DNA from: Gloeophyllum trabeum ATCC 11539
Lineage: Eukaryota > Basidiomycota > Agaricomycetes > Gloeophyllales > Gloeophyllaceae
Direction of reading: 5' to 3'
Length of the DNA stretch: 61,853 nt
Assembly: GCF_000344685.1 (NCBI RefSeq)
Contig: NW_006920431.1
Location: forward strand, 76,982 to 138,834
Shown: one piece after another, positions 58,318-61,853 of the stretch
How the letters are laid out: each line of letters starts with the position of its first letter
How positions within the stretch are numbered: position 1 is the first letter of the stretch
Notes under the pieces: model-generated
The model's database searches: none
Told to the model about the DNA's origin: nothing
The model's input: only the letters and a program-made list of their open reading frames with translations
Made by a program: the position numbers and the translations under genes

Positions 58318-60080
58318 ATGTCACGAATCGTTGAGCTGCCGCCCGAGCTACTCGATCAAATCGCCTGTTTCATCGACGCTCGGGAGGACATCATATCTTT
58401 CGCTCTAGCATGCAACTACTTCTTTACGACTCTTTCCCAAACTCATCTCCAATATCGCGACATCCGGGGTCCACTTTGCTTAGTGCCGCTCTGGAAACGA
58501 CTCGCCGAAGACGTGCGTAGTGCGTCCCTCGTACGCTCCCTGACTATCCTCCCCGAGGACTCCTGGGATTTGCAATCGGTCGTGAGAGACAGTCTGCCGC
58601 TAGACTTCCGACTTCCAACAGAATACCGCGAATATGATCCTGGACCGGACAGCAGGAGATACGATTCGGTTCCCGTGAATGCCGCATTGAAGCTCATGGT
58701 GAATTTGCGTCGGTTTCGATGGTTCCGTGTTCCTCCCCCTGTCTGTGAGGAGGGGAATGACCTTTGGCGAACGCTCGGTGGTCTTGGAACGGTCAGAGAC
58801 TTGCACGTGTTGGATCTGCATGATCTCGATTTACCCGACTGGCCCACTGTTGTTTCTTCGCCTTCAGTAAGTACAGCTATTTGTCGATGCTAGGATCCCA
58901 CTTCTTATCAGTGACGTTTGCAGTTCTTGTCTTTGAGCGGCCTTTCATCTTTGGATCTTCGCACCGATGCTTTAGACTATTCCCATGATGAGCCGGACCT
59001 GACACCGCTCCTCAGGATGCTTGTCAATAATTGCCCCAATCTCGTTGTAGGTCTTGGTTGCTTTTCACACCTTCCATGAGTACTTATGCACTATGTATTG
59101 CTCCTTCTATCACCTTTCCTGTCCTCCAGAGCCTCCGTATACACCTGCAGCTATTTTCCCACGACGAGACCGCCAGTGCGCACGTTCTAGTTCAGGACGG
59201 CCAATGGTCCAACTTGGCCCGACTATACTTGGAAGGGCTCAATTGCCAGCCGTCCGACCTATCCAGCTTCCTATGCCGTCACCCCACTCTGGAGGAGCTG
59301 CGCCTCCCGTGTATGATGCCGGGTTACAGGTGGGCGCAACTTGCTCTTCCCCCGGGTAATCTTCAGAATCTTTGTACGCTGGGATGTCACGGACCAACAG
59401 CCGCTGCTCTACTTGATGATCCTACAGTAGCGCCTCGCCTGGGAACACTGCACGATATAGACCTGAATGACACGGTGTGCCTAAGTGATTACTTTCATTG
59501 GGACTTCGAATGGGAGGAAGAGCATGACATCAATACGGAGGACCTTGTACAGTCCCCGTGGAAGAGGCAGCTGCTGCAAGGTATCAGCTCACACCCAACG
59601 ATCACATCTGTCGGACTAGCGAACGTATCTCATCCTTCGCAACTCCTGGAGCTGGCTGGTGTTGCTCCGCAGCTCACGCAATTGTCCTTAGATCTGGACA
59701 TTTCAATTGACCCTCAATCGGAGGTCAGTCATATTCCGTGATTCACCCACACAAAGCTAAAATTTATATAGCGCCAGGAGCAAGATTGGCTCCGGGCACT
59801 ATCCCACTTCCATCACCTGGAGCATATCATATGGTATGGATATCTGCAGATGGGGGATTACGGAGAGAGATACCGATGCTTCCAAGACGAGCAGGGCACG
59901 AAGATACGCAGGCTACTTGAAGTGTGCCCTACCTTGAGAGAAATCGGGGACCCCTGGCGTAAAGCGGTGGTAATCCACCGTGCGGGTGGGGTGCTCACGT
60001 GGGTCAAGAGACACCAAAAAGACAGTGGTGACCCTGTGATTCGCAAAACTGACGAGGTGTATACCGTGTTCAACGTCTGA
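58318..60080 (+). CDS. F-box protein D, clustered paralogous family
   Basis: Four exons (58318-58866, 58924-59046, 59130-59723, 59772-60080) give 524 residues. The F-box is IVELPPELLDQIACFIDARED, then ISFALACNYFFTTL (about residues 4-43). Family blocks RRFRWFRVPPPVCEEGNDLWRT, LYLEGLNCQPSDLSSFLCRH and APQLTQLSLDLDI are clear. The last exon gives a C-terminal tail of about 100 residues (WLRALSHFHHLEHIIWYGYL, then LEVCPTLREIGDPW) that aligns with the end of A but is absent from B and C. D is probably the best guide to the complete protein of this family. It lies between MFS2 and an MFS relic on the same strand. It is a likely SCF substrate receptor; the target is unknown. Confidence 0.85.
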
Positions 60081-60267
60081 GGGTAAAGAGTTGGGTTCTG
60101 GCACTGGTAGGATGACACGTTCCTCGCGTGCTTGTTTGTTGTGTGTGTGCCCTTCGCCGCAGCACCACGAACACCAGAGACGCATGTGGACGGTTTTTGG
60201 CATTGTTAACCGGCACTCGAGGAAGAACTTCGCTTTGCTGCGGCTCTCCTAGCTCCTCGCTTATGAG

Positions 60268-60590
60268 CTATTTATGGTGATCATCTACGGAACGGTGTAC
60301 CATGCATTCGACCTCCCATTGTTTCTCTCGATCTGGCTGACTTGGACAATCAAGTCCGTATATCTTAGTCTTTTCTCCAACGATCCCGTCGATTCCCCGG
60401 GTATTTATAAATCAGACGGCTGCCTACATTGCGTTCTGCCTCGGTCTCCGGTTCTTTACGCAGATATTAATGTGATCAAAGTATTCATCAGTGCTCTGCT
60501 ATTCGCCTGCATGATATGTTCAACAAAAGCATCAGACTCGCGCGATATTCCTGAAGGTAAGCTCGGATGGATCTTCTCTCCCTGAGATCC
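60268..60590 (+). pseudogene. DHA1 MFS relic (middle fragment)
   Basis: MVIIYGTVYHAFDLP, then SNDPVDSPGIYKSDGCLHC, corresponds in order to MAIIYGIMYRAS of MFS2 and, across the same intron, to TTIPSIFQGIYKEDVGIAGLHY. The remainder up to about 60560 drifts into other frames. Neither the N-terminal nor the C-terminal half was found, so only about 100 codons of a third MFS copy survive. Confidence 0.65.
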
Positions 60591-60886
60591 CAAAGAGGAC
60601 CGATGTATACCATCGTCGCCGGTAGGGCCGTGAAGATGAAGACCCCTTACCCATATAGAACCTTGCGTAGAGATAAGGAGGATATCTACGTCGTCTTGTC
60701 ACTTGGAAGGTTAAAAGGCTGCGGGGATTGCCATTGCTTCAAGTTTGGCTTACAACGAATGTCTTGCGTCGTTTGGTAGAATTTCCCCCTTGCACCCTGG
60801 TACGGTCTAATAGTAAGAGCGGCCATAGAGCCGTTGGCAAACCTTGAGTCCCGGACTCGGTCGAGTCCAAGGCCTACCCATATGGA

Positions 60887-60914
60887 ACGGACGGTAGGCC
60901 GGCCTACCGTCCGT
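60887..60914. repeat. Perfect 28 bp palindrome
   Basis: Each 14-base half (ACGGACGGTAGGCC) is the exact reverse complement of the other, with no spacer. A second, shorter dyad, GGACTC-GGTC-GAGTCC, lies just upstream at 60853-60868. Confidence 0.85.
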
Positions 60915-61532
60915 CGCGGGAAATACTTCCTTTTCGGCCCTTCTGACTATCTGGCAGGGGGTTTACGCACCTCCCAGTCAACATTGAAACACCCGCCGGG
61001 ACCCCCCTCCCCCCCTGCGGCCGCCTGCGGGCGCTTGTGTGCGGACGGCCTGCAACCCGCGACGGCGGGGGCTGGAATCGCTCCCCTCTCTCTGCTCTTT
61101 GTTGCAGCACCCTATTTCCACCCTTGTGAGCCTCTTTGCTTAGGCACCGCAGCCGCCAGACTGTCCCATTCAGCCTCCACCGATCTCCCTCGCCGGCACG
61201 GACATCGACGGTGGGGGCTGAAAGGGGTCAAATCTCTCCCCCGTTGCATGCGTCCCCCCTTCTGAAGCTCCCTGAGTCTATCTCGGTAGGCACCCAACCC
61301 GCCAAACCCCATCGCTCGTGCTCCAGCGTGCTCCACCTGGGGCTCAGTGGGTCACACAGGCTTGGAATTCACCGACAGACTCTGCATGTCTTGGACACAC
61401 CCAAGGGCACCTCTGAAGTGAGGTGTGATCAGCCACCGCACCTTTCCCATGCCACAGTTGAGTTTCTACAGAATTACTATTATTCTGAGATAAACATCAG
61501 GAGGGATCGGACAGCTGGTGCTTAGCCAGTAC

Positions 61533-61692
61533 TCAGTCCGCTGGTGTCAGGGATGATTCTACACCCTCATTCAAGTGTGTAGAGCCATATTGTAAGGCCA
61601 CCAGAGAGGCCAGCATGACCTGCTGGTTTTGCAGTTCAAGCGCCATCTGCACAAGTGCAGTATATATTGCCACCGCTTGATCTCGGTCAATT
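61533..61692 (-). CDS. Possible terminal exon of an unidentified reverse-strand gene
   Basis: After a good acceptor (branch-like CTGAC, then TTCAG) the reverse strand reads 53 codons rich in Ala, Leu and Gln (for example QMALELQNQQVMLASLVALQ) to a TGA at 61533-61535. The peptide looks helical, possibly coiled coil. The upstream exons would lie beyond the window, so identity is unknown and the call is weak. Confidence 0.25.
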
Positions 61693-61853
61693 CTGAAGCG
61701 ATTCAAGTCAGGTTCAGTTGTTCATGAGCTGCCAACATGTATTTATATGCTACGAAGCTGCCCGGACATCTGTCTGTGGCTCCCGAGCTGGGAACGGCTT
61801 CCCATCCTTGCTTTAACACATCTCAAGATGCAGTGTGCATTGGATTAAGACAG

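Larger units (their letters stand above)
60591..61853. other. Right-edge region, no gene confidently seen
   Basis: Contains the long palindrome at 60887-60914 and C-rich runs near 61000. Plus-strand frames at 60834-61525 are Arg/Ser/Pro-rich without domains. A possible reverse-strand exon is listed separately. Confidence 0.4.

Noticed and set aside
1..61853. CRISPR arrays, rRNA or tRNA genes
   Set aside because: No evenly spaced identical repeats of CRISPR type, no rRNA-like stretch and no cloverleaf with a matching T-arm were found by eye; a tRNA scan would be decisive for tRNA genes.

Overview
The window looks like an accessory stretch of nuclear DNA from an Agaricomycete (mushroom or wood-rot basidiomycete). 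The evidence is dense genes with 46-67 bp GT-AG introns and frequent GTACGT/GTAAGT donors, basidiomycete-type transposons (a Plavaka relic, a large PHD-tailed transposase-like relic, a Crypton), and families typical of these fungi (F-box proteins, DHA1 MFS pumps, a siderophore transporter). A Polyporales-like origin is possible but is inference. One assembly gap of N lies at 50172-50617.

Left third (1-19 kb): mostly mobile and repeated DNA. In order: a partial reverse-strand ORF, a decayed Plavaka transposase, a 5.8 kb decayed transposase-like gene with a PHD-like C-terminus, a 363 bp Tc1/mariner-type MITE, a minisatellite, an apparently intact eight-exon Crypton (tyrosine recombinase plus GCR1_C-like domain), and a 1.5 kb cluster of degenerate ~45 bp repeat cores.

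Middle (19-37 kb): conventional genes. These are a Spata20/YyaL-like thioredoxin-fold protein with a probable mitochondrial leader, a secreted GH43 glycosidase, an F-box protein (A), a DHA1 MFS transporter (MFS1), mannitol-1-phosphate dehydrogenase, an F-box relic, a 756 bp non-autonomous TIR element, and an unrelated F-box protein.

Right part (37-62 kb): a mirror-image block in which a siderophore transporter with an upstream ATCTGATAA site is flanked by two inverted copies of the same divergent pair (small secreted protein plus F-box protein): S1(-) F-box B(+) SIT(+) F-box C(-) S2(+). Beyond it lie a gene-poor 5 kb with the gap, a cyclophilin with unusually long introns, a second DHA1 transporter (MFS2), F-box D and an MFS relic.

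The recurring theme is duplication and decay of three families (F-box, DHA1 MFS, small secreted protein) around one siderophore-uptake gene. Exon chains for the Crypton, Spata20-like, GH43, four F-box, two MFS, two secreted and cyclophilin genes were assembled by hand and stay in frame. The siderophore transporter is in frame except at one junction.
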